A stretch of 33,574 nt of DNA, taken from an uncultured Bacilli bacterium (GTDB taxonomy: Bacteria > Bacillota_I > Bacilli_A > RF39 > UBA660). Position 1 is the stretch's first letter. The number at the start of each line of letters is the position of its first letter. Location: the NCBI GenBank assembly GCA_910578745.1, contig CAJTSN010000007.1, forward strand, positions 2,855-36,428, read 5' to 3'. Made by a program: the position numbers and the translations under genes. This document shows positions 1 to 7,071 of this stretch, one piece after another. The notes beneath the pieces were generated by a model. It saw only the letters and a program-made list of their open reading frames with translations. It ran no database searches and had not been told where the DNA came from.

Positions 1-255
1 GATATGGAGTCTTTGAAACAGAAAATAGAAAAAGAAACATTAAAATTTCAAGTAAAAACTGGTGAACAAGAAAAAATGTTTGGAACGATTTCGGCCAAAC
101 AAATCAAAGAAGAATTGAGTAAATTAGGATACAACATTGATAAAACAAAAATAAAAATCGATCATCCAATAATGAGCTTAGGTATGCATACCGTTCAAAT
201 TGAATTACATAAAGAGGTTTTGGCCACTATAAAAATACATGTTCAAGGGAAGTGA
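1..255 (+). CDS. rplI: 50S ribosomal protein bL9, C-terminal part
   Basis: C-terminal domain of ribosomal protein bL9, which binds 23S rRNA near the base of the L1 stalk. The reading frame is open from base 1, so the gene is cut by the window edge and the methionine at base 4 is internal. About 84 of the usual ~148 residues are visible. They correspond to the end of the connecting helix and the globular C-terminal domain (motifs FGTISAKQI and HPIMSLGMH). It ends in TGA just before the helicase gene. The pair rplI–dnaB is a conserved Bacillota arrangement and supports the call. The family is certain from the motif pattern; only the N-terminal half is unseen. Confidence 0.93.
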   Translation, partial: DMESLKQKIEKETLKFQVKTGEQEKMFGTISAKQIKEELSKLGYNIDKTKIKIDHPIMSLGMHTVQIELHKEVLATIKIHVQGK

Positions 256-260
256 GTTCA

Positions 261-1598
261 ATGAATAAAGAGATGCCAAATGATATAGCCGCTGAACAAT
301 CTGTTATTGGGGCAATGTTCATGTCGAAAAGAGCCTGTGAAAAAGTCGTAGAAAGATTACATCCAGAATCTTTTTATCTTGAAAAACATACGAAAATATT
401 TAAAACGATTGCTAATTTAAAAGACCAAGGCACACCTATAGATATTACAATTGTAACGAATGAGTTAGAAAAAAACAAAGAATTAGCAAGTGTAGGTGGT
501 GTAGAATATTTAAGCGATATTATCACATCAGTACCTAGTGCTGCCAATGTTGAAGAATATATTAAAATCGTCGAGGAGAAGTATGTAAAACGAAGACTTA
601 TAGAAGTTGCCTTATCCATTGAAACAGATAGTTATAATTGGAATGACACCTTAGACGAACTTATTGATAAGTCCGAAAAAAATCTGATGAATATTAGCAA
701 AGTTCGTAGTGGATCCGAATTTCAAACGATTGCAGATGTATTATATCGTGCTCAATTGAATCTAGAAAAATTATCGCAAACAAAGGGAGAAATCACAGGA
801 ATACCGACAGGTTTTTATGATATTGATAAACTTACATCTGGTTTACATGAAAATGAACTCATTATTATTGCAGCTCGTCCTTCTATGGGAAAAACAGCTT
901 TTGCCCTTAATATTGCAACCAATATTGCGATTCACACGGATAAAACAGTTGCCTTATTTAACCTAGAAATGGGAGCCGACCAGCTGGCTTTTCGTATGCT
1001 TTCTAGTGTAGGACAAATTGATGGACCAAAACTGTCAGCAGGAAGATTAGAGCACAATGATTGGAAGCGTGTCAATGAAGCAATATCGAGATTAGCCGAT
1101 ACCAAGATATTTATTGATGATACTCCGGGAATTTCAATTGGTGAGATTCGCGCAAAATGTAGAAGATTAGCAAACGAAGAGAATTTGGGAATCGTAATCA
1201 TTGACTACCTACAATTAATCAGTGGTTCAAGTAAGACACAAGGAAATAGACAACTTGAAATATCTGAAATTTCTCGTTCATTAAAAACATTGGCAATGGA
1301 GTTAAAAATCCCAATTATCGCTTTAGCGCAACTTTCACGTAGTGTAGAATCACGTGATGATAAAAGACCGATTTTGAGTGATTTAAGAGAGTCAGGTTCT
1401 ATTGAACAAGATGCCGATATTGTTGCTTTTTTATACAGAGATGATTATTATAACAAAGATGCTGCGATTGATGAAGCGACAAGCAAAAGTGAATTTATTG
1501 TTCGGAAACATCGTAATGGTCCAACAAAAACGGTTGAATTGATATTTAAAAGAAACACGTCTACTTTTTTAAACTTTATTAATAAGGAGGAGCCATAA
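261..1598 (+). CDS. dnaB: Replicative DNA helicase (DnaB family; DnaC of Bacillus)
   Basis: Hexameric 5'-3' helicase that unwinds DNA at the replication fork. The N-terminal DnaB domain (AAEQSVIGAMF at the start) recruits primase, and the C-terminal RecA-like domain carries the Walker A motif ARPSMGKTAF near residues 206–214. The Walker B region IVIIDYLQLI and the DLRESGSIEQDADIV sensor region are also present. At 445 residues it has the normal length. No inserted intein is seen. I chose ATG at 261 over an upstream in-frame GTG at 252: AAGGGA lies about 10 nt before it, and the protein then begins MNKEMPNDIAAEQ as the family does. Its stop overlaps the next gene by one base, so walJ and rlmH are probably co-transcribed. 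Confidence 0.96.
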   Translation: MNKEMPNDIAAEQSVIGAMFMSKRACEKVVERLHPESFYLEKHTKIFKTIANLKDQGTPIDITIVTNELEKNKELASVGGVEYLSDIITSVPSAANVEEYIKIVEEKYVKRRLIEVALSIETDSYNWNDTLDELIDKSEKNLMNISKVRSGSEFQTIADVLYRAQLNLEKLSQTKGEITGIPTGFYDIDKLTSGLHENELIIIAARPSMGKTAFALNIATNIAIHTDKTVALFNLEMGADQLAFRMLSSVGQIDGPKLSAGRLEHNDWKRVNEAISRLADTKIFIDDTPGISIGEIRAKCRRLANEENLGIVIIDYLQLISGSSKTQGNRQLEISEISRSLKTLAMELKIPIIALAQLSRSVESRDDKRPILSDLRESGSIEQDADIVAFLYRDDYYNKDAAIDEATSKSEFIVRKHRNGPTKTVELIFKRNTSTFLNFINKEEP

Positions 1599-2362
1599 TG
1601 GAGGTCTGTGTACTTGCTAGTGGGTCTAAGGGAAATGTAACTTTAATTCAATCAGCGAAAGCGAATATTTTCATTGATTTAGGACCAACCTGTTTATATG
1701 TTGAAGAACGTTTAAAAGAGCTAGATATCGATCCAGAAAGTATCAAAGCAATTTTAATTACGCACACGCATTCTGATCATATAAAAGGACTTAAGGTATT
1801 CTTAAAAAAATATCATCCAACTGTATATGTAACGGAAAAGATGTTACTAGACTTGCAAAAGGAAATTCCCTCTTTTTCTTATCAATTAATTGAAGGAGAT
1901 TTTATGCTTGAAGATGTCTTTGTTCATGTGATTAAAACCTCTCATGATGCGAGTGATTCAAACGGATATATTGTCGAAGAAGGAGAAAACTCTGTGGTTT
2001 ATATGACAGATACAGGCTTTATTAATCGAAAATATTTCGATCTTCTAAAAAATAGAAGCGTCTATATTATGGAAAGCAATCATGATGTAGAAAAACTTTT
2101 AAAGGGAAGATATCCTTATCAATTAAGAAGAAGGGTTTTAAGTGATAGAGGTCACTTATCGAATATTGATTCTTCGAATTATTTAGCCCATTTTATTGGA
2201 AAAGATACGAAGAAAATTGTTCTAGCTCATTTAAGTGAAGAAAATAATACAAAAGAGCTAGCTCTCGCTACTTTATATGGTGTCTTTGAAGAACATAATA
2301 TCCATTTTGATCATGTGATTGTATCCGATCAATATGAAAAAACGGAGTTAATTCATTTATGA
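1598..2362 (+). CDS. walJ: MBL-fold metallohydrolase, WalJ/YycJ family
   Basis: Metallo-beta-lactamase-fold hydrolase. The metal motif HTHSDH at residues 56–61 and the N-terminal ASGSKGN signature identify the WalJ/YycJ family, a probable single-strand exonuclease or phosphodiesterase linked in Bacillota to the WalRK regulon and to DNA replication–cell wall coordination. The 254 residues are close to the ~264 of the Bacillus protein. Other metal ligands are seen in TSHDASDSNGY, MTDTGF and LAHLSEENN. It starts within the helicase stop codon (TAATG) and overlaps rlmH by four bases, so translation is probably coupled. The walRKHI genes themselves are not next to it here. The biochemical function is inferred from the family only. 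Confidence 0.88.
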   Translation: MEVCVLASGSKGNVTLIQSAKANIFIDLGPTCLYVEERLKELDIDPESIKAILITHTHSDHIKGLKVFLKKYHPTVYVTEKMLLDLQKEIPSFSYQLIEGDFMLEDVFVHVIKTSHDASDSNGYIVEEGENSVVYMTDTGFINRKYFDLLKNRSVYIMESNHDVEKLLKGRYPYQLRRRVLSDRGHLSNIDSSNYLAHFIGKDTKKIVLAHLSEENNTKELALATLYGVFEEHNIHFDHVIVSDQYEKTELIHL

Positions 2363-2811
2363 TAAAAATCATTTGTGTTGGAAAAATAAAGGAGAAATTT
2401 TATAAAGATGCCTTATTGGAGTATCAAAAAAGACTTGGAAAATATACAAAATTAGAAATAATTGAAATACCAGATTTTTCTTTAACACCTTCTTATAACA
2501 GAGAAAAAGAAGGAGAACTTATATTAAAGCAAATAAAAGAAAAAGAGTATGTTATTCCTTTAGCAATAGATGGAACTCTACTCGATTCTATTACACTATC
2601 CCAAAAACTACAGACGATTAAAATGAGTGCTGGGACAGTTACCTTTGTTATAGGAGGATCTGATGGACTTAGTGAGGAAGTATTGAAGCGAGGAAACTTT
2701 TCTTTATCTTTTTCTAAGCTCACGTTCCCTCATCAATTGTTTCGAGTTTTGTTATTAGAACAACTCTATCGTTGTTTTAAAATAGAGAATGGAGAAACGT
2801 ATCATAAATAA
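2359..2811 (+). CDS. rlmH: 23S rRNA (pseudouridine1915-N3)-methyltransferase
   Basis: SPOUT-class methyltransferase that modifies pseudouridine 1915 in helix 69 of 23S rRNA, using S-adenosylmethionine, on assembled ribosomes. The knot region is visible as FVIGGSDGLSEEV, followed by the family C-terminus with FPHQLFRVLLLEQLYRC and the final ETYHK (usually ..PYHK). The 150 residues are slightly shorter than the 159 typical for Staphylococcus. The start ATG overlaps the walJ stop (ATGA). Position after walJ matches the end of the wal region in Bacillus. It is the last gene of the leftmost operon and is followed at once by a terminator. Confidence 0.94.
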   Translation: MIKIICVGKIKEKFYKDALLEYQKRLGKYTKLEIIEIPDFSLTPSYNREKEGELILKQIKEKEYVIPLAIDGTLLDSITLSQKLQTIKMSAGTVTFVIGGSDGLSEEVLKRGNFSLSFSKLTFPHQLFRVLLLEQLYRCFKIENGETYHK

Positions 2812-2842
2812 AAAATTCAAGCGTTAAAACTTGAACTTTTTT
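2812..2842. terminator. Bidirectional intrinsic terminator between rlmH and ldh
   Basis: Arms TTCAAG (2816–2821) and CTTGAA (2830–2835) are flanked by an A run on the left and a T run on the right. The hairpin can therefore stop transcription of rlmH rightward and of ldh leftward. Both stop codons lie within a few bases of it. Confidence 0.8.
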
Positions 2843-3754
2843 TTATTCATTCTCTAAAGAATCAATGGCTTCTTTCACATATTCAATAGAACTTCTTAAT
2901 TTTCTTTCTTCTTCTTCATTTAAATTGACAAACAATTTATTGGTTACGCCTTCTTTATTAATAATTGTTGGAAGGGAAATGAAAAGATTATTTTCTTTAT
3001 CATAAGATGAAACCGTAATAATGGTATTTTCATCATTTAAAATAGCACTCGTAATGCGAGCTAAACACATTCCGATACCGTAGTAGGTTGCTCCTTTTCG
3101 ATTAATAATCTCATAAGCTGCATTTCTTACCTCTTCTTCTATTTTTGAACAATCTTCTTTATCTAAAAATTCTTGAATATTTTTAAGACCAATGTTGACG
3201 TTACTCCAAGGAATAAACTCAGAATCTCCATGTTCCCCAATTACATATGCATGTACATTTTTAGGATTAATTTTTAGTCGATCTCCAATTAAAAAGCGTA
3301 AGCGAGCGGTATCTAAACTCGTTCCTGTTCCTATTATATGGCTTGTATCCAAACCAGAATATTTCCAAGTTAAATAGGTCATTACATCAAGTGGATTGGT
3401 TGCAATTAGAAAAATACCATTAAATCCAGATTGCATCACTTGACCCACAATATCTTTAAATATAGAACTATTTTTATGAATTAAATCCATTCGTGTTTCC
3501 CCGGGTTTTTGGTTTGCTCCTGCTGCGATACAAACGATAGCCGCATCCTTACAATCAGCATATTCTCCTGCTATAATTTTCATTTTGTTAGGGCCAAAAG
3601 CTAGACAATGGTTTAAATCCATAGCTTCTCCAATGGTTCTTTCTTTATCTAAATCAATTAACACAAGTTCATTCACACTATTTTTTTGATTTAAAAGAGC
3701 ATAGGCATAACTCATTCCAACATTGCCACATCCGACAATTACAACTTTATTCAT
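2843..3754 (-). CDS. ldh: L-lactate dehydrogenase
   Basis: NAD-dependent enzyme that reduces pyruvate to L-lactate, the usual redox outlet of a fermenting Bacillota cell. The Rossmann motif GCGNVGMSYAYA lies near the N-terminus. The specificity loop NQKPGETRMDL carries the Gln typical of lactate rather than malate dehydrogenase, and the catalytic His is in GEHGDSEFIPWS. The protein is 303 residues, slightly short of the family's ~315. An in-frame start 87 bases upstream would add a hydrophobic, low-complexity extension unlike the family. ATG at 3754, preceded by GGGTGAT, gives the normal N-terminus MNKVVIVG. It is a single-gene unit facing the rlmH operon. Confidence 0.94.
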   Translation of the reverse strand: MNKVVIVGCGNVGMSYAYALLNQKNSVNELVLIDLDKERTIGEAMDLNHCLAFGPNKMKIIAGEYADCKDAAIVCIAAGANQKPGETRMDLIHKNSSIFKDIVGQVMQSGFNGIFLIATNPLDVMTYLTWKYSGLDTSHIIGTGTSLDTARLRFLIGDRLKINPKNVHAYVIGEHGDSEFIPWSNVNIGLKNIQEFLDKEDCSKIEEEVRNAAYEIINRKGATYYGIGMCLARITSAILNDENTIITVSSYDKENNLFISLPTIINKEGVTNKLFVNLNEEEERKLRSSIEYVKEAIDSLENE

Positions 3755-4126
3755 TCTATCACCCATTTTTATTATAACGAAAAAAGAGGAAAAAATTAAG
3801 TCAAAAATAAAAAAAGTGTAAAGTAAGAGATGCGGAAACAAAGAAGTGAGGCAAAGTTCAATAGGAGTGTCTCAAAAGCACATACCGCTATTACAAGTGA
3901 GTACATAGAGAATGCATCGATTTGTAGTATTATGGATATAAGGATTATACTAGTAAATTTATAAAATCAACGATGACTGTTAAAGGTGCAATACTATTAT
4001 GTGTGGTATCAAAAGGAAGATTTTTGACATTTCTCGTAAGCAAGCTTGGTCCTTGAAAGTATTGTTTGTGAATGAAAATTGTACATTATTTCGGATAAAT
4101 ACTTTACAAAATAGAAAAAAATATTA
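3755..4126. other. Gene-poor intergenic stretch, possible decayed coding DNA
   Basis: No intact gene is visible between the divergent ldh and spoIIR. The first ~70 bases on the − strand should hold the ldh promoter. On the − strand, about 4067 down to 3950, roughly 38 codons stay open (reading ...PFDTTHNSIAPLTVIVD...) without a start or ribosome binding site, flanked by stops. Base composition here is less AT-rich and less T-tract-like than ordinary spacers. This could be the remnant of a former gene or mobile element, but I could not match it to a family. Confidence 0.35.
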
Positions 4127-4156
4127 TTGACATTTTATAGAAGAATCCTCTATACT
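4127..4156 (+). promoter_or_regulatory. Strong sigma-A-type promoter upstream of spoIIR
   Basis: TTGACA (4127–4132) and TATACT (4151–4156) are separated by 18 bp. Transcription would start near 4163, about 100 bp upstream of spoIIR. It is odd for a forespore gene to have a good vegetative promoter, so this may drive a short RNA or belong to remnant DNA. Confidence 0.55.
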
Positions 4157-4214
4157 TAAATCTAGGATAGAAAATAGGACATTGATACATATTAGAGAAA
4201 ATTAAAAAATTTTT

Positions 4215-4243
4215 GTATAAAATATTTTTATCGTCTCACTATG
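4215..4243 (+). promoter_or_regulatory. Candidate sigma-F (forespore) promoter of spoIIR
   Basis: GTATAAAA at 4215 is followed, exactly 20 bases from its first base, by CTCAC at 4235. The same arrangement, with 20 of 25 aligned bases identical, precedes spoIIQ (12174–12198). GTATA matches the known sigma-F −35 consensus (GYATA). The −10 match is weaker. Both genes are sigma-F dependent in Bacillus, so a shared element in the same place is expected. Confidence 0.6.
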
Positions 4244-4262
4244 AAATAGGAGATGATTTTTT

Positions 4263-4793
4263 ATGAAACAAATTGTAATACTTTCAATACTTATTTTATT
4301 TTTTGTAGGAGGCGTTTATCGGGTAAAATCAGAGGATCTTTTAATTCCAAAAGAAGCAATTCGTTTACGTGTCGTTGCAAATTCAGATAAAGAAATTGAC
4401 CAGAAAACAAAATTTAAAGTAACGGATAGTATTCAAGATAAAATATATGAACTTTTGAAAAATACAACAGGAATTGATGAGGCGAGAAAAATTATCAATG
4501 ATAATATTGACTTACTTGATAAAGATGTGAAACGGGTTTTAACTGAAGAAAAATATCCACTTTCTTATGAATTAAAATATGGACTTAACTATTTTCCTGA
4601 AAAAAAATATAAGGGAGTCACTTATGAAGAAGGCTATTATGAATCCATTCTTGTTACTTTAGGAGAAGGCAAAGGAAAAAATTGGTGGTGTGTTCTTTTC
4701 CCTCCACTTTGTGTCATGGAAGCCGATGAAACAGATACGGATGAGAAAGAATATAAATTTTTTATTCAAGAATTGATTGAAAAATATTTATAA
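4263..4793 (+). CDS. spoIIR: Stage II sporulation protein R
   Basis: Secreted forespore signal that activates the SpoIIGA protease in the mother cell, leading to cleavage of pro-sigma-E. The N-terminal hydrophobic segment (residues 3–17) would export it into the intermembrane space. Family motifs are AIRLRVVANSDKEIDQKTK near residue 32 and the C-terminal KNWWCVLFPPLCVMEA. It is 176 residues, shorter than the ~224 of Bacillus subtilis but complete in its conserved core. The ATG has AGGAGATGA upstream. A candidate sigma-F promoter ends about 20 bp before the start. Its 3' end overlaps the next gene by 17 bases. Confidence 0.95.
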   Translation: MKQIVILSILILFFVGGVYRVKSEDLLIPKEAIRLRVVANSDKEIDQKTKFKVTDSIQDKIYELLKNTTGIDEARKIINDNIDLLDKDVKRVLTEEKYPLSYELKYGLNYFPEKKYKGVTYEEGYYESILVTLGEGKGKNWWCVLFPPLCVMEADETDTDEKEYKFFIQELIEKYL

Positions 4794-5577
4794 ATTTCAT
4801 ATAATGTCCTATGGTGATATTATGAAAAAGAGTGATATATATTTAAATGGCCCTATTTCTAAGGGTAAAGAACAAGGTTTAGAGGACATCGTAAATCAAG
4901 CCGTCAAAAAGGACATTCAAGTTCTTTCAATTCTTGATTGTATTGAAAAGACAGATGGCGTGTTGCGTACAACCTCCTCATGTAGAGATGCTCTAAAACA
5001 TAGAGCTGAAATTATGGAGCTACAAAGAATGAGAAATGAAATAACATTACTAAATGGGATTCAAGTTTCACAACCCTATGAAAGAGGAGAAGAATTCGAG
5101 TTCTATGCAAGCTTTCCTATGGATATGATTGTAGGAATAGTAGATGATTTTGATAAGGGATTGCAAAAAGAAGAAGAAATAAAAAAAGCTTATGATGATT
5201 ACTATTGTAAAAATCTGTATGCTGTTGAAAGTGGAAAAATTGATGTCTTGTCACATCTTGGTTTAATTCATACTTATTATGGCTATAGATACTGTAATGA
5301 TTCATTAATTGATACGTTGTTAAGAGAAATGATTCATCGAAATGTTTTATTGGAAATTACATCAGGTGTTCAAAGAAAAGATAACTTTTCTACATTTCCA
5401 TCTTATGATTTATTAAAACGATATAAAAAATTAGGTGGCGAAATGGTTACGATAGGGACTCATGCAAATGATATTCAAAATATAGGAAAAAATTTAGAAG
5501 AAACTTATCAAATTGCACATGACTTAGAATTGAATCCCGGTTATTTTCAAAAAAGAAAGTTCAAAAAAATACTATAA
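4777..5577 (+). CDS. Degenerate PHP-domain protein (histidinol-phosphatase-like)
   Basis: Resembles the HisK/PHP phosphoesterase family over its length: an N-terminal FHIMS in place of HxHxxxS, an IDVLSHLGLIH segment like the family's VDVLGHLDLI, and a C-terminal TIGTHANDIQNIG in place of GSDAHxxxxvG. Several metal ligands appear replaced: the second His of the first motif is Met, ITDH becomes ILDC, and the Glu of GxE becomes Gln. It may thus be a pseudoenzyme or have changed activity. The TTG start at 4777 includes the FHIMS strand; ATG at 4804 or 4822 would remove part of it. It overlaps spoIIR, so forespore co-expression is likely. No his biosynthesis genes are nearby. Confidence 0.6.
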   Translation: MKNIYKFHIMSYGDIMKKSDIYLNGPISKGKEQGLEDIVNQAVKKDIQVLSILDCIEKTDGVLRTTSSCRDALKHRAEIMELQRMRNEITLLNGIQVSQPYERGEEFEFYASFPMDMIVGIVDDFDKGLQKEEEIKKAYDDYYCKNLYAVESGKIDVLSHLGLIHTYYGYRYCNDSLIDTLLREMIHRNVLLEITSGVQRKDNFSTFPSYDLLKRYKKLGGEMVTIGTHANDIQNIGKNLEETYQIAHDLELNPGYFQKRKFKKIL

Positions 5578-5582
5578 CTTGT

Positions 5583-5616
5583 CCTCCCATCATATACTAA
5601 GGTGGGAGGTCTTTTT
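5583..5616 (+). terminator. Terminator-like hairpin that includes the mntP ribosome binding site
   Basis: CCTCCCA (5583–5589) pairs perfectly with TGGGAGG (5603–5609), extended inward by a T·G and a C-G pair, with a 9-nt loop and a T-rich run after it. It sits six bases after the PHP gene stop, so it looks like an intrinsic terminator. Its right arm is also the only ribosome binding site of mntP, whose ATG follows at 5617. Confidence 0.65.
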
Positions 5617-6150
5617 ATGGACTTAATCACGGTTATTTTAATTGCTGTTAGTTTAAGCATGGATGCTTTTAGTTTGTCTTTAGCTTATGGAACCCTTGGA
5701 CTTTCAAAGCGAGATATTTATTTACTATCTATTATAGTAGGGTTGTATCATTTCTTTATGCCTTTGATAGGAATGTATATAGGGTATTGGATACTAAAAG
5801 TAGTTCCTATTTCTCCAGATATCATTGTTTTGCTTGTACTTAGCATTATTGGTGTTCAAATGATCATTTCTTCTTTTAATGAAAATAGAGAGATCAAGAT
5901 AATGAATGTCATTGAACTTTTATTATTTGGTCTTGCCGTTAGCATAGATAGTTTTTCAGTAGGGTTAGGTCTTCGAAGTATTTATGAAATTCCAGTGGTA
6001 TGTTCTTTGATTTTTATGGGTTCTAGTGGTTTATTTACTTACCTAGGATTAAAATTAGGAAAAACAATTAATCATAAATTAGGAAAAACAGCCACCTTAT
6101 TTGGAGGAATGATGTTGATTTTAATTGGTATATTTTACCTATTTAAATGA
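5617..6150 (+). CDS. mntP: Manganese efflux pump MntP family protein
   Basis: Six-helix membrane protein of the MntP/DUF204 family, which exports Mn2+ from the cytoplasm. Two homologous halves are visible: VSLSMDAFSLSLAYG near residues 12–26 and VSIDSFSVGLGL in the second half. Both carry the conserved Asp residues of the transport site. The protein is 177 residues, close to the normal ~185. An in-frame GTG at 5602 lies inside the ribosome binding site, so ATG 5617 with GGGAGG seven bases upstream is the start. The related sporulation protein YtaF belongs to the same superfamily and is a less likely alternative. No manganese riboswitch is recognisable. Instead the ribosome binding site lies in a hairpin arm. 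Confidence 0.82.
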   Translation: MDLITVILIAVSLSMDAFSLSLAYGTLGLSKRDIYLLSIIVGLYHFFMPLIGMYIGYWILKVVPISPDIIVLLVLSIIGVQMIISSFNENREIKIMNVIELLLFGLAVSIDSFSVGLGLRSIYEIPVVCSLIFMGSSGLFTYLGLKLGKTINHKLGKTATLFGGMMLILIGIFYLFK

Positions 6151-6155
6151 TTTGG

Positions 6156-6184
6156 TTAACGTTTTTCTTAAGATATGATATAAT
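6156..6184 (+). promoter_or_regulatory. Sigma-A promoter of fba–murA
   Basis: TTAACG (6156–6161), a 17-bp spacer and the extended −10 TGATATAAT (6176–6184). The predicted start is near 6191, giving a leader under 20 bases before the GTG of fba, which carries AGGATAG(AG) as ribosome binding site. Confidence 0.7.
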
Positions 6185-6208
6185 AATCCTAGGATAGGAG
6201 AGGATAGA

Positions 6209-7060
6209 GTGCTTGTAAATAGTAAAAAAATGTTAGAAGAGGCCAAAGAAGGGCATTATGCCATACCTCATTTTAATATTAATAATTTAGAATGGACAAG
6301 ATTTATTCTAGAAGAATGTGAAAAAGAAAAAAGCCCTGTGATTTTGGGTGTATCTGAGGGAGCAAGCAAATATATGGGAGGGTTTCAAGTTGTATCCAAT
6401 ATGGTAAAAGCTTTAGATGAAGCGCTTTCGATTACAGTTCCTGTATGTTTACATTTAGATCATGGAAGCAGTGTTTCAACATGCAAAGAGGCCATCGATA
6501 GTGGATTTACTTCTGTTATGATTGATGCATCAAAGTATTCTTTAGAAGAAAATATAAAAATAACAAAAGAAGTTGTATCGTATGCCCATGAGAGAAATGT
6601 AACCGTCGAAGCAGAAATTGGGCATATTGGTGGGGAAGAAGATGGCGTCCTCGATGAACTTGCATATGCTAAAGTAGAAGATGCTTGTTTGTTAGCTAGT
6701 GAAACCGGGATTGATACCATTGCTCCCGCTTTAGGAAGTGTGCATGGTCCATATAAAGGGGAACCTAAATTAGATTTTGACAAAATGGCAGAAATTAAAG
6801 AACGTACCAATTTACCTCTTGTGTTACATGGAGGTTCAGGGATTGATGATGAAAAAATAAAAAAGGCAATTGATGTTGGTATTACTAAGTTAAATATTAA
6901 TACAGAATTACAAATGGAATGGACGAGTGCCGTAAGAAAATTTTTAGAGGAGAACAAAACCGTATATGATCCACGGAAAGTAATCAAAGCGGGAGAAGAA
7001 CAAATGAAAAAAGCGATATGTGCGAAAATTCATTTGTTAGCTAGTAATCAAAAAGCATAA
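6209..7060 (+). CDS. fba: Fructose-1,6-bisphosphate aldolase, class II
   Basis: Zinc-dependent aldolase that splits fructose-1,6-bisphosphate into glyceraldehyde-3-phosphate and dihydroxyacetone phosphate in glycolysis. Visible signatures are YAIPHFNINN at the N-terminus, the metal site VCLHLDHG, the VEAEIGHIGGEEDG segment, GSVHGPYKGEP and the phosphate-binding LHGGSGI. The 283 residues match the family. The start is GTG at 6209, chosen because it restores the typical N-terminus MLVNSKKMLEEA and is preceded by a ribosome binding site. murA follows after 11 bases, so they form an operon. The same pairing occurs in Bacillus (fbaA near murAB). Confidence 0.95.
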   Translation: MLVNSKKMLEEAKEGHYAIPHFNINNLEWTRFILEECEKEKSPVILGVSEGASKYMGGFQVVSNMVKALDEALSITVPVCLHLDHGSSVSTCKEAIDSGFTSVMIDASKYSLEENIKITKEVVSYAHERNVTVEAEIGHIGGEEDGVLDELAYAKVEDACLLASETGIDTIAPALGSVHGPYKGEPKLDFDKMAEIKERTNLPLVLHGGSGIDDEKIKKAIDVGITKLNINTELQMEWTSAVRKFLEENKTVYDPRKVIKAGEEQMKKAICAKIHLLASNQKA

Positions 7061-7071
7061 CAGGAGGTTTT

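Noticed and set aside
252..260. GTG at 252 as the helicase start
   Set aside because: It would add three residues and overlap rplI; ATG at 261 has a better-placed ribosome binding site and a family-like N-terminus.
3755..3841. Upstream extension of ldh to 3841
   Set aside because: The added 29 residues are hydrophobic and unlike any lactate dehydrogenase; ATG 3754 has a ribosome binding site and the normal start of the Rossmann fold.
5550..5616. Manganese (yybP-ykoY) riboswitch before mntP
   Set aside because: The space between the PHP stop and mntP is only 39 bases, too short for that structure; only one simple hairpin is present.
6460..6987. Antisense open frame of 175 codons inside fba
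   Set aside because: Shadow of a well-conserved gene; Ser/Pro-rich translation with no ribosome binding site of note.
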